Assembly (NCBI GenBank): GCA_963783095.1
Contig: CAWAMR010000018.1
Span: 62,001-126,000, forward strand
DNA from: CAWAMR01 sp963783095
Lineage (GTDB): Bacteria; Planctomycetota; Planctomycetia; Gemmatales; Gemmataceae
DNA length: 64,000 nucleotides
Direction: 5' to 3'
The translations under genes were made by a program, and so were the position numbers. Shown here piece after piece: positions 39,594 through 47,160 of this stretch. How positions within the stretch are numbered: position 1 is the stretch's first letter; the number at the start of each line of letters is the position of its first letter. Below the pieces are notes generated by a model that saw only the letters and a list, made by a program, of their open reading frames with translations, made no database searches and was not told the DNA's origin.

Positions 39594-39726
39594 CCTCTCC
39601 CCTGTAATCAGGGGAGAGGGATAGGGTGAGGGGAAAAGTCTTCCACCGTAAAAAGACGCGCGTCTGTGACGGGAAGGTTCGCCCCCTCACCCTAACCCTC
39701 TCCCCCGATTACAGGGGAGAGGGGAT
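39594..39726. repeat. Inverted repeat of the CCCTCTCCCC type
   Basis: Left arm CCCTCTCCCCTGTAATCAGG (from about 39594, going on to GGATAGGGTGAGGGG) and right arm ending ATTACAGGGGAGAGGG (to about 39725) are nearly complementary. It lies between the ABC permease and ATPase genes. This type of repeat is widespread in bacterial genomes. Confidence 0.85.
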
Positions 39727-39773
39727 CCATTCCACTTGTCGGCAATAATCAGCTCCTGACGGACTGGATTTCT

Positions 39774-40463
39774 TCAACTTATCAACAAACCATCCTGGAT
39801 ATGCAATATCCGCTCGGCGCAGCACTGAGCTAATTCTTCATCGTGGGTTACCAACACAAACGTGGCCTGATTGGACTTCGCATAATTCATCAAAAGCCGG
39901 ATGACTTCTTCGCCGGTGGCGGTATCGAGATTGCCGGTTGGCTCATCGGCCAGGATCAAGGTGGGTTTATTGACCAAAGCGCGAGCGATGGCCACGCGCT
40001 GCCGTTCGCCGCCCGATAATGCCGTGGGGCGGTGCTGAATGCGGTGCCCCATTCCCATGGCTTCGAGCGTCTCCTTGGCCAGTCTGGTTCGTGCTGCGGG
40101 CGCAACCTGCGAAAACATCATCGGCAGTTCGACATTTTCCAGCGCGGAGCGGTTGGGAATCAAATGGAACGCCTGAAAGATGATGCCGACGGTCGAGAGG
40201 CGATACTCCGCACGCTCGTTGCTGGTCATTCGGCCAAGGTTTCGCCCGGCAACCACGATCTCGCCCGAACTCGGCACGTCGAGACCGCCGATCAGGTTCA
40301 AGAGAGTCGATTTCCCCGACCCCGATTTGCCCAAAAGAGCCATTCGTTCACCGCGCTCGATGGTCAGGGAAACGCCCCGCAGAACGGTGATGGGTGCGGA
40401 TGAAGCGCCGTAGTGCTTGACGACGTCGGAGATCGCGATGAAAGGTTCGGGGGTGTCGGACAT
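39774..40463 (-). CDS. ABC transporter ATP-binding protein, MacB/LolD type
   Basis: A 229-residue ATPase with Walker A 'LLGKSGSGKSTLLNLIGG', Q-loop 'GIIFQAFHLIPNRSALENV', signature 'ALSGGERQRVAIARALVNKP', Walker B 'LILADEPTGNLDTATG' and the H-loop 'FVLVTHDEELA'. This is the MacB/LolD/FtsE class, which works with FtsX-fold permeases such as the next gene. ATG 40463 (MSDTPEPFIAISDVVKHYG) is chosen; the frame stays open upstream into the CoA-transferase gene. No frameshift. Confidence 0.9.
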   Translation of the reverse strand: MSDTPEPFIAISDVVKHYGASSAPITVLRGVSLTIERGERMALLGKSGSGKSTLLNLIGGLDVPSSGEIVVAGRNLGRMTSNERAEYRLSTVGIIFQAFHLIPNRSALENVELPMMFSQVAPAARTRLAKETLEAMGMGHRIQHRPTALSGGERQRVAIARALVNKPTLILADEPTGNLDTATGEEVIRLLMNYAKSNQATFVLVTHDEELAQCCAERILHIQDGLLIS

Positions 40464-40477
40464 TCTCGACCATTCGC

Positions 40478-41488
40478 TCAGGTTGCCGGTGCCAGGAGGA
40501 ACTCTTGTTGTCTCAATTGTTGGAGGCGAGGCAAGCCGCCACAGAGGTTCAGGTACTCGTTGAAATCTTTCACACCGAAAACGTAATTGTCGAGAAATCG
40601 TTGATATTCGGGAAGATCTTTCTCCACATCCAGCCACTTTCGCAAATGTTTTTCATCGGAGAAGTACTCTCCAGCCATATTCCCCGGGTAGCTGCCATAA
40701 GGAACCTCACAGACTGCATCCACGCAGAAAAACGGGATCATGGTCCGCGCCGGATCGGCTCGAAAAGTCTCATGGGGGACGAAACGTTCGCAGGTGATAA
40801 CCAATCTCTTCGCCGCGCGTGCCAGTTCGAGGTCGGCGACCGTCGTTCCTTTTATATAGGCATTGCCGAAGCAATCCGCCTCATGGACGTGGATCGCGGC
40901 AATATCGGGATAGAGGGCGGGTAACGCCAGCAGTTTCTCACCCGTGAACGGGCAAAGTATTTCTTTCCCGGCACTCCGGCGAAAAGTATCGGTTCCCAGC
41001 AAACTGCGTGCCGGCAGGAAAGGAACTCCCATCGCCGCGGCCTGGAGTCGAACGGCCAGGGCGTAATTGGTCCATTCCGTAACCTCTACCGTACCCGATT
41101 CCATGACCCGGCGGGCATGAGGAGAAAGTCCCCGTGCTTCAAGGCCCACCACATAGGCAATATCGACGCGTGCGAGCGTTTGGCCTCGTCCCGTCAAATT
41201 CCCAGCGCACAGCACCTGGAAGTCGTGCGTCGCGGTGTGGCCTGCAAAACCGAGATTTTGCTTCTTTTGCCGAAGGATTTCGTGAATCACGGCAGTGGGA
41301 ATCCGGTTGGTCCCGAAGCCGCCGATCGCCAAATAGTCGGCATCATGGACCCATTGAGCAACAGCCTCGGCCACGGTCGTGCGTTTGTCGATCAAGGAGC
41401 GTGGCTTCCCGGCGAAGACTCGCCGAGCCGCATCGGCAGAGGGATCGGTGAAGAGCACGCCGTTGCCGGAATGGAGAGGAGAATGCAT
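40478..41488 (-). CDS. CoA-transferase subunit alpha
   Basis: A 336-residue subunit A of the glutaconate/3-oxoacid CoA-transferase family. 'SLIDKRTTVAEAVAQWVHDA', 'LAIGGFGTNRIPTAVIHEIL', 'QNLGFAGHTATHDFQVLCAG' and 'EADCFGNAYIKGTTVADLEL' are characteristic. No frameshift. The ATPase gene begins 14 bases after its stop. Its beta partner is most likely 37033-37802. The ATG (41488-41486) sits only a few bases from the inverted repeat 41492-41644, so the ribosome site (GGGA) would lie inside that element. Confidence 0.85.
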   Translation of the reverse strand: MHSPLHSGNGVLFTDPSADAARRVFAGKPRSLIDKRTTVAEAVAQWVHDADYLAIGGFGTNRIPTAVIHEILRQKKQNLGFAGHTATHDFQVLCAGNLTGRGQTLARVDIAYVVGLEARGLSPHARRVMESGTVEVTEWTNYALAVRLQAAAMGVPFLPARSLLGTDTFRRSAGKEILCPFTGEKLLALPALYPDIAAIHVHEADCFGNAYIKGTTVADLELARAAKRLVITCERFVPHETFRADPARTMIPFFCVDAVCEVPYGSYPGNMAGEYFSDEKHLRKWLDVEKDLPEYQRFLDNYVFGVKDFNEYLNLCGGLPRLQQLRQQEFLLAPAT

Positions 41489-41491
41489 CAG

Positions 41492-41644
41492 ATTCCCAGG
41501 GTTCGAAGACTCACCCTGGGCTTTATTGCGACGCCCTTCCAGGGCTGGGTCTCAGTTTATTGGTGACGTCATTCAAACGCAGGCGCTTAGCCCTGGAAGG
41601 GCGTCGCAATATAGCCCAGGGTGACCGCAGGGAACCCTGGGAAT
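41492..41644. repeat. Inverted repeat of the CCCTGG type, adjoining a start codon
   Basis: Left arm ATTCCCAGGGTTCGAAGACT, then CACCCTGGGC...; right arm GGTGACCGCAGGGAACCCTG, then GGAAT. An inner pair (GCGACGCCCTTCCAGGGC / GCCCTGGAAGGGCGTCGC) is exact. A related element flanks 58.58-58.83 kb. It begins three bases upstream of the CoA-transferase alpha start. Confidence 0.85.
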
Positions 41645-41667
41645 CGGGCGGGTTTTGGTAAACAAAA

Positions 41668-42090
41668 TCAGCGGTTGTCGAACTTGCGCAAGAGTTTGCG
41701 GAAACGAGGATCCTTGCGAATCGAGTCGAGATCGTGGTCCTGTCGAATGAAGCTGAAGTCGCGATACCCTAATTCGATTGCCTTGCGCAAAGTCGCGATC
41801 GCCTGCTCGGGTTGCTGAAGCAGAGCATGCCCGCACGCGAGATTGTAGTGTGCCATGGGATCGCTCGGGCAGAGCCTGATGATCCGGCGATCGACTTGCA
41901 AGCTTTCCTCGAAGCGTTTCTTCTTGGCGAGGTTCTGGGCATAAATCCGCAGAATTTCCAGATAACTCGGATGGCGTTGCAGGATGTTGCTGAAAAACTC
42001 CAGCTCGAAATCGACCTGCGATTGTTCCATGAGGTGGGTGAGCAGCCTTCCCTCTTCCGTGAGTGCAATTTGCTTTTTGGATTGGGCCAT
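41668..42090 (-). CDS. Small TPR-repeat protein
   Basis: A 140-residue protein. ATG 42090 follows GGAGGGGG. Two TPR motifs are visible (YLEILRIYAQNLAKKKRFEE and MAHYNLACGHALLQQPEQAI), followed by 'ALRKAIELGYRDF'-like 'LRKAIELGYRDFSFIRQDHD' and 'LDSIRKDPRFRKLL', the usual end of planctomycete TPR proteins. It is likely cytoplasmic and a scaffold for protein contacts; partner unknown. No frameshift. Confidence 0.82.
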   Translation of the reverse strand: MAQSKKQIALTEEGRLLTHLMEQSQVDFELEFFSNILQRHPSYLEILRIYAQNLAKKKRFEESLQVDRRIIRLCPSDPMAHYNLACGHALLQQPEQAIATLRKAIELGYRDFSFIRQDHDLDSIRKDPRFRKLLRKFDNR

Positions 42091-42416
42091 GACCCCCTCC
42101 TGTGTGATGAGCAACACCGTTTCCGCCAACACCAATATTATTCGATTATACTCGATGGCAAAGTCTATGCAAAAGGGTTTGGAAATATTCCTGAAGACTC
42201 TTGGCGGTTTTGAGGTCACGCGCAACCGATTCGACCGGATTCTTCAGACATTGACGGCTTCAAAGGCGCGAAGCGTTCGGCCAGAAATGAATCAGGCTTT
42301 GGCAACCCGCTGTACTTTCATTTCGGTGCCGTCCGGGAAGATCCATTCGGGGACGAAGGAAACTTGGAACAATAACTCCACAATCGATCAATCATGAGAT
42401 CGGCAAGCATGGCATA
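42091..42416. other. Gap without a clear gene
   Basis: These 326 bases lie between the end of the eight-gene operon and the TPR gene. A short minus-strand frame near 42,285-42,375 reads GTG-start VELLFQVSFVPEWIFPDGTE and ends KVQRVAKA, which looks protein-like, but at 29 codons it cannot be called. Confidence 0.35.
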
Positions 42417-43223
42417 CTACTTCGATTTCTCACTCGGCGATGTTCTCGCCTTTTCGGGTTGCGTATCGGCACCACTTGGAACACCAACCGTCTTTGAAGC
42501 TGGCAGTATTGGCGGTTCGGAAGCTGGAGCGGAGCGATCAAAGGTAGGCTTGAGTACAATCCATCCCAAAATGCCCGTGATGACTGAAATCAGCAGACCA
42601 AGGAAAACCGTAAGGAGGCTGCGGTTGTACAACCTACTCTGCTCGGAAATATGAAACTTCTCTTTTAATTCGGCTTTCAGCTCGTCAATCTGTCTTTTCA
42701 ATTCGGCAGGCGATGCAACATCCCCGTCGATGGCGTTCATATGTTTGGCGGCAATGACTGTCGGTTTTTGCTCGAATTCCGGATACGGGTCTGAGGTTGG
42801 ACCATTTAGATCCGCATACCAAATCATGAATATCCGGTCGCCTTGGCCAAGCCTGATTTTCGCGCTTCCAGCGTTGTACACAGCAAAGATGAGATGACCT
42901 TTCCAGCCTGGATCGACATGAAATCCTGACACGTTGACGAGACCTTGGAACTTCACACCGGCTCGTATCGAGATGAAAGCGATGGCGTCTGGTGGAACGT
43001 ATACGATTTCCTTTGTAATCAATTGACAAAACTGACCAGGTGGAATAGTGACACAATCACCGTCCGCGAGCTTCGGGTTATCTCCCGATTTCGACGGAAT
43101 GAACGCCTCCTGACCAACGCCGAGTTCATAGGCACATCGGCGAACAGCGTTCGGGTCAAAAGGTGTAATGAGTTGATTGGCCTCGCATTCCGCCTTGAGC
43201 TTATCTGTATTCCAAAATGCCAT
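42417..43223 (-). CDS. Membrane-anchored dCTP deaminase/dUTPase-like protein without the catalytic Glu
   Basis: A 268-residue protein, last of the operon. Residues 1-165 have the trimeric dCTP deaminase/dUTPase fold: 'VPPDAIAFISIRAGVKFQGL', 'VSGFHVDPGWKGHLIFAVYN', 'KIRLGQGDRIFMIWYADL'. In active dCTP deaminases the segment reads DPGW.G...LE(F/L).N with the deaminating Glu; here the position is Ala (IFAVYN). Residues 168-190 form a likely coiled coil (AELKRQIDELKAELKEKF), followed by a membrane helix (LLTVFLGLLISVITGILGWI) and a Pro/Ser-rich tail. It may bind or sense nucleotides at the membrane rather than deaminate them. ATG 43223 lies three bases after the AcpS-like stop. No frameshift. Confidence 0.7.
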   Translation of the reverse strand: MAFWNTDKLKAECEANQLITPFDPNAVRRCAYELGVGQEAFIPSKSGDNPKLADGDCVTIPPGQFCQLITKEIVYVPPDAIAFISIRAGVKFQGLVNVSGFHVDPGWKGHLIFAVYNAGSAKIRLGQGDRIFMIWYADLNGPTSDPYPEFEQKPTVIAAKHMNAIDGDVASPAELKRQIDELKAELKEKFHISEQSRLYNRSLLTVFLGLLISVITGILGWIVLKPTFDRSAPASEPPILPASKTVGVPSGADTQPEKARTSPSEKSK

Positions 43224-43226
43224 GTC

Positions 43227-43616
43227 TCAGTCCCTCACTGCAATCACACTTGCCATTGCAATCTCTTCGAGATAGCTGATGCTGATGAACCATTCGGTAA
43301 TGCCAAGACTTTTGGCCAACTCAAGCACCTCATCATGAAGTAGAATGTATGGTGCGCCGCTCTCTCGTCGAAGGATTTCGATCCCGCGCCAAGTAATGTC
43401 TCCGGTAAAGCCTGTCCCAAGTGCTTTTACCACCGCCTCTTTGCCAGCGAAACAGCTTGCATAATACCGATACCGATAATGAACCGGAACTGTGCCCGCA
43501 TGCGCACGTTCAGTTTCCGAGCAGAACTGTTCCGTCCATCTCTTGTTCGTCGAATCCACCTCAGCCTGAATGTCAGCGATTTTCACCACGTCGATGCCGT
43601 GCCCAACGATCCGCAT
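43227..43616 (-). CDS. AcpS-family 4'-phosphopantetheinyl transferase
   Basis: A 129-residue protein. ATG 43616 is chosen because GAGGAGG stands five bases upstream. 'MRIVGHGIDVVKIADIQ' holds the metal-binding Asp, and 'YYASCFAGKEAVVKALGTGF' has the Glu and Lys of holo-ACP synthase. 'WRGIEILRRESGAPYILL' and 'EWFISISYLEEIAMASVIAV' complete the fold; the usual His in 'SISH' is Tyr. The family transfers phosphopantetheine from CoA to a Ser of a carrier protein. No carrier protein is encoded nearby, so the substrate in this operon is a puzzle; it may act on a partner here or be a divergent enzyme. It overlaps neither neighbour but is tightly spaced (13 and 3 bases). Confidence 0.78.
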   Translation of the reverse strand: MRIVGHGIDVVKIADIQAEVDSTNKRWTEQFCSETERAHAGTVPVHYRYRYYASCFAGKEAVVKALGTGFTGDITWRGIEILRRESGAPYILLHDEVLELAKSLGITEWFISISYLEEIAMASVIAVRD

Positions 43617-43629
43617 GGATGCCTCCTCT

Positions 43630-45615
43630 TCAAACATCCCGCATCGAAATGCGCCGCAAATCCAAGTCGAGATCCACCGTACCGCCGCGCTTTCGCCTTA
43701 CTTCTCGCCATACTTCGAATCCTTGAACGATCGCTCGTTCCCATTCTCCGGGCGTGCAGACGGATACTTCCAAGTGTCGGACCATATTTCTTGCCATCCG
43801 AAGCAATTCCGTACTGACGGATGACTTCCCTTCCAGAAAGTTGTAATCGCGAGCGTAGGCGAAAAACATCGCCGATAGACCTTCTTCGATCGCTATTGCT
43901 CGCCCACCGTCCTCAACCAAGTCAACTTTCTTGTGGCTCTTTCTTTTCGCACCGAGCATCTTTCGGACGAGTGGAGACCACCCAAATACCGCCGCGAATG
44001 CGAGATGAATTACGTCGTGGTAGCCATAACCATCCTTGGCGTACGCGTTGTCAGTCAGGTCGTCGCCAAACTGCTTTCCTTTGTACATCACTCGAACTTT
44101 TGGCGAGTTTTCCTCATCGTGGAATGTCAGAAAGTCAACGGCGAACTGTCGAGGGAATCGCTCGGTCGTTGGAAATCCCATGTCGAAAGGTTCCCGATCA
44201 GGCAATGCTCCCCATCGAGCTTCACACTTGGTTAAGTTTTGTTCGGCGACGTGCGACAAGTTCAGTCCGAACTTAGTTGCAACATTGGCAACATACCAAA
44301 GCAGATCACCGACCTCTTCAGCAAATCGCTCCTTAAACAGTTTGTGCGTGTCGCCGTCGCGCAAGTATTTTTTATATTCGCTGAGCAATTCGCCCGTCTC
44401 GCTTGCCAAACCGGCGAGCGGGATCATTAGCGACTTTTCATCTGTTCCAGGGTTGCGGTCGGTCTTTGCTGCTCGTTCCTGATACGCGCGAAGATCCATC
44501 GCTTTCTCCGGTTCAATCGTGAACAGTGTCGCCGACGGCACATTCATGATCGGATGCCGCCCGATTGCCTCATTGATGCCCCACTTCGGTGGATACCAAT
44601 ACTCAATCGGTTCGGAATTCGGGCGGAACTTCTGCTTGATTCTTGTCCTTCCAGATGTTCCCTCGATCTCTGGATAAACCACGCGGGCGTATTTATCGAC
44701 TTCGCAAAACAAGTTCTGACAGTCGATCAATTGCAGCTTGCGCCCCCACAAATTCTTGAATGCCAATCCGAGTCGCTTGAATTCCGTATCCTGTCTTTCG
44801 GTCATTAACTGGATGATGTAAGCGTCACTCTTTCCAGCAGTGTCTTTGAAGCACTTGCGGATGCCGTTGATCGCCCCTGGGCCAGCTACCACAAAATCCA
44901 TTTCGGAGAAATTCGTGACTGTACTGTAGTTGATGTCCGCAACATACTGGAATGCCAAGAAACTACCGATGCTTGGGTAGTTTAGCACGAGCTTGAACGC
45001 CTCTTCCATCGTGCTTGATTCGGCCAGTTGGTTCGGAAGTTCACTGGAAATCATCCGCTCGATCAATGCCAAATGATTGCGATGCTTCTTTTCGTAACCC
45101 AGCGATCCACCCGATGGCATGATGTAAGCTGCCGAGTAGATTGTTTGGCCCTGTACCATGGCCTTGGTGAGAATCTGGTCATACCGTTTGAATGCAAACT
45201 CCGAGTAAGTCAGCGGACCCAATTCTTTCTCCAGCATTTCCCAGGTTTCAATCTTGTTAAACAGCTTGAATAGAAGAATGCGAAAGACAAGTTCTTCCAC
45301 GCTTTTCGGCAGGTCTGATCTGTAGATCACGTTGCGAATCAGGTACTGGCTAACCCGATCCGATGCTCGAAAGGCGTTTGTAAATTTATGCGATTGGATA
45401 ACGGGGTCGTGGGTCCAAGGCGCTGGACGGTGTTCAAAACGGCGGAAGAAGACGTTCTGGCGCTCGGCCGCGAATTGCCAGTAAGTGTTGTAAACGGGCG
45501 AGGGCTTCAACTGACCGAGGCTGGGAAGATCACGGGCATCGATACGCTGCAATTCAGCCACCGAGGTCGGTTGGGCTTCGCTGATCTCTGTGCTTTCCTT
45601 TTTCGGTCTGCCCAC
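43630..45615 (-). CDS. 5-hmdU-kinase/aGPT-PPlase-type domain fused to MazG and MazG C-terminal domain
   Basis: A 661-residue fusion. GTG 45615 is preceded by GGAGGATTGTT, much better than the upstream ATG. Residues about 35-325 match the helical domain of phage-type 5-hydroxymethyl-dU kinase/alpha-glutamyl(putrescinyl)-thymine pyrophosphorylase proteins: 'SPVYNTYWQFAAERQNVFFR', 'ILLFKLFNKIETWEMLEKEL', 'NYSTVTNFSEMDFVVAGPGA', 'LQLIDCQNLFCEVDKYARVV'. Then comes a MazG-like pyrophosphohydrolase with its acidic helices ('GLASETGELLSEYKKYLRDG', 'FAEEVGDLLWYVANVATKFG'), and last a MazG C-terminal domain ('YGYHDVIHLAFAAVFGWSPL', 'IAIEEGLSAMFFAYARDY'). Phage relatives act in base hypermodification. 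Here it follows a thymidylate-synthase-like gene. No frameshift. Confidence 0.75.
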   Translation of the reverse strand: MGRPKKESTEISEAQPTSVAELQRIDARDLPSLGQLKPSPVYNTYWQFAAERQNVFFRRFEHRPAPWTHDPVIQSHKFTNAFRASDRVSQYLIRNVIYRSDLPKSVEELVFRILLFKLFNKIETWEMLEKELGPLTYSEFAFKRYDQILTKAMVQGQTIYSAAYIMPSGGSLGYEKKHRNHLALIERMISSELPNQLAESSTMEEAFKLVLNYPSIGSFLAFQYVADINYSTVTNFSEMDFVVAGPGAINGIRKCFKDTAGKSDAYIIQLMTERQDTEFKRLGLAFKNLWGRKLQLIDCQNLFCEVDKYARVVYPEIEGTSGRTRIKQKFRPNSEPIEYWYPPKWGINEAIGRHPIMNVPSATLFTIEPEKAMDLRAYQERAAKTDRNPGTDEKSLMIPLAGLASETGELLSEYKKYLRDGDTHKLFKERFAEEVGDLLWYVANVATKFGLNLSHVAEQNLTKCEARWGALPDREPFDMGFPTTERFPRQFAVDFLTFHDEENSPKVRVMYKGKQFGDDLTDNAYAKDGYGYHDVIHLAFAAVFGWSPLVRKMLGAKRKSHKKVDLVEDGGRAIAIEEGLSAMFFAYARDYNFLEGKSSVSTELLRMARNMVRHLEVSVCTPGEWERAIVQGFEVWREVRRKRGGTVDLDLDLRRISMRDV

Positions 45616-45661
45616 AACAATCCTCCAAGAACTGCGAATTCTTAATGGCGATTGGGATTTA

Positions 45662-46424
45662 TCACCGGAGAATGCGAATGGCTTGTTGGACCAACTCCCT
45701 CGCGTCGTTGATCCCCCAACGACTTCCTTTATCCAACTCTGCATGTGTAGAAATGACCGTAAGCGACCCGAGGCGTATGTCCGCCTCTTTTGCCACGAAA
45801 GCCTGTAATTGGCCTAGACCGATAAGATTACCCAATAGACGAGCCACGTAATAGTGATTTCGATAGAGAGCGGTCAGCATCAAACCGTACTCTGGATGGT
45901 GCTTGAAACTGAGATGACTCAAGCAGGGAGCATATAGCAAATTGCGATCAGTTGCTGAATTATAGATGGCTAACTCGTAAGCCGCTTTAACCACAGTATT
46001 CCTAGCCTGATTCCCTTTGATCTTGTCAATCAATTCCTGCAGGGGATAAATCGGCTCTCCATTTGAACCAATATTGCGCAGTCATGCGGTCGAAATATTG
46101 TCCTCCCCAAGGCTTCTTGGTTTCCCGCGACATCTTATCGAAATCCCTTTGGAATATCGGATAGAATCCGGGTGCGCCATGTGCCTGATAGAGCGATTGA
46201 GGGAAGATTGTGTTCGCCACAGTAACTACGGGATTTTGATCATGCGATTTCAAAAACTTATCGACAAGGCAGATGACCTCGTTGTCCATGCTGTCGTGAT
46301 TCAGTGGATCTGCCACATCGATGACGACATTATAGCCCTCATCGCTGGTTGCCATAATTGACTGACAAGCATCCACCCATGCGGCGCACAACTCTTCTGC
46401 GTCGGAATACCTCGATACATCGCA
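45662..46424 (-). CDS. Thymidylate-synthase-like protein (frameshifts)
   Basis: About 250 residues, read as 'RYSDAEELCAAWVDACQSIM', 'VANTIFPQSLYQAHGAPGFY', 'PWGGQYFDRM', then after a shift near 46,070 'GEPIYPLQELIDKIKGNQAR' and 'LLYAPCLSHLSFKHHPEYGL'. The Cys of 'APCLSHLSF' sits where thymidylate synthases have P-C-H, and 'ALYRNHYYVARLLGNLIGLG' fits the R-S-x-D ... N region, with Arg and Asn kept but Asp replaced. 'SLTVISTHAEL' parallels the late His motif. Members of this fold methylate or hydroxymethylate dUMP/dCMP. Start near 46,424 behind TAGGAG is provisional, as another shift lies near 46,400. Order and gene partners suggest it makes a modified nucleotide. Confidence 0.6.
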
Positions 46425-46428
46425 TCTC

Positions 46429-47075
46429 CTATTTTATCGTTGCGGCAACTATTGTTCTTGGCGTCACATACCGTTCACTCAACCAGGCGTAACCGGAAAG
46501 CGCCCATCCCTCGCCCCAACTATTGCGAATGAGAAGAAACCTGTTCCTCGCGCGAGTTCCTGTCGCCACGATGAGAACGGCGTGCTTCATGGTTGGTTCT
46601 TCCGGTTCATCTGCGTCAACTACGCCATCTAGGTCCGGAACAAAGAAGGCATTGGACAAGGTCATGCCGATCAGGACGGCTCGGTCTGTTTCGACAACAT
46701 TCCATATCTCGTCGAATACTTTCCCACTCAGGTCGGAGCCTCGGCGAAAGAGCGTTCCGACGTTCGCCGGCGGCTTCCATTGGCCAATGTCCGTCGGCAA
46801 AGTAATCAAGTACGGCCATCCTGATTCGACGGGTTGGCCATCGTGCTCAAGAGCATCTCGAATCGCGGACAAAGTCGTCCCTTCACTAGCTGGCGTCGTA
46901 TCGCGCTGCTTCGCGTGGTAGAACAAGTATTCGCAGGATAGCGGAGACCACGATCCGCCAATGGCAGCAGCATGGGCATCACTCATTGCAAAGGCCAAAC
47001 AGGTTTCGCGCACCCCTGGTCGCGAGCTGGTCCCAACCGTTGCCGAAGATCGTGACAGATTTCGATGGAACTCAT
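46429..47075 (-). CDS. Papain-like C1-family cysteine peptidase (one frameshift)
   Basis: About 215 residues. ATG 47075 opens MSSIEICHDLRQRLGPARDQ. A shift near 47,012 leads to 'RETCLAFAMSDAHAA', where 'DQG...ETCLAFA' is the papain oxyanion Gln and nucleophile Cys. The catalytic His is in 'PTMKHAVLIVATGTRARNRF' and the Asn in 'LIRNSWGEGWALSGYAWLS', all as in C1 peptidases. No signal peptide, so it acts inside the cell. The preceding gene encodes a protein with a chagasin-like C-terminus, a fold that inhibits exactly this protease class. It ends five bases before the TS-like gene. Likely an effector or processing protease held in check until triggered. Confidence 0.72.
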
Positions 47076-47160
47076 GCGACTTCCAGTAGGGCCTCGAGCT
47101 GTGTCGGATGAAGCCCGGCTTGCACTGGGCCGGAAAGGTCGAGTTCGAGTTCGAGTGAGT

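Noticed and set aside
43616..43637. AcpS-like start at ATG 43637
   Set aside because: GAGGAGG is optimally placed for ATG 43616, and the extra residues are not part of the family.
45615..45744. Kinase-MazG start at ATG 45744
   Set aside because: It overlaps the TS-like gene's end and lacks a ribosome site, whereas GTG 45615 has GGAGG correctly spaced.
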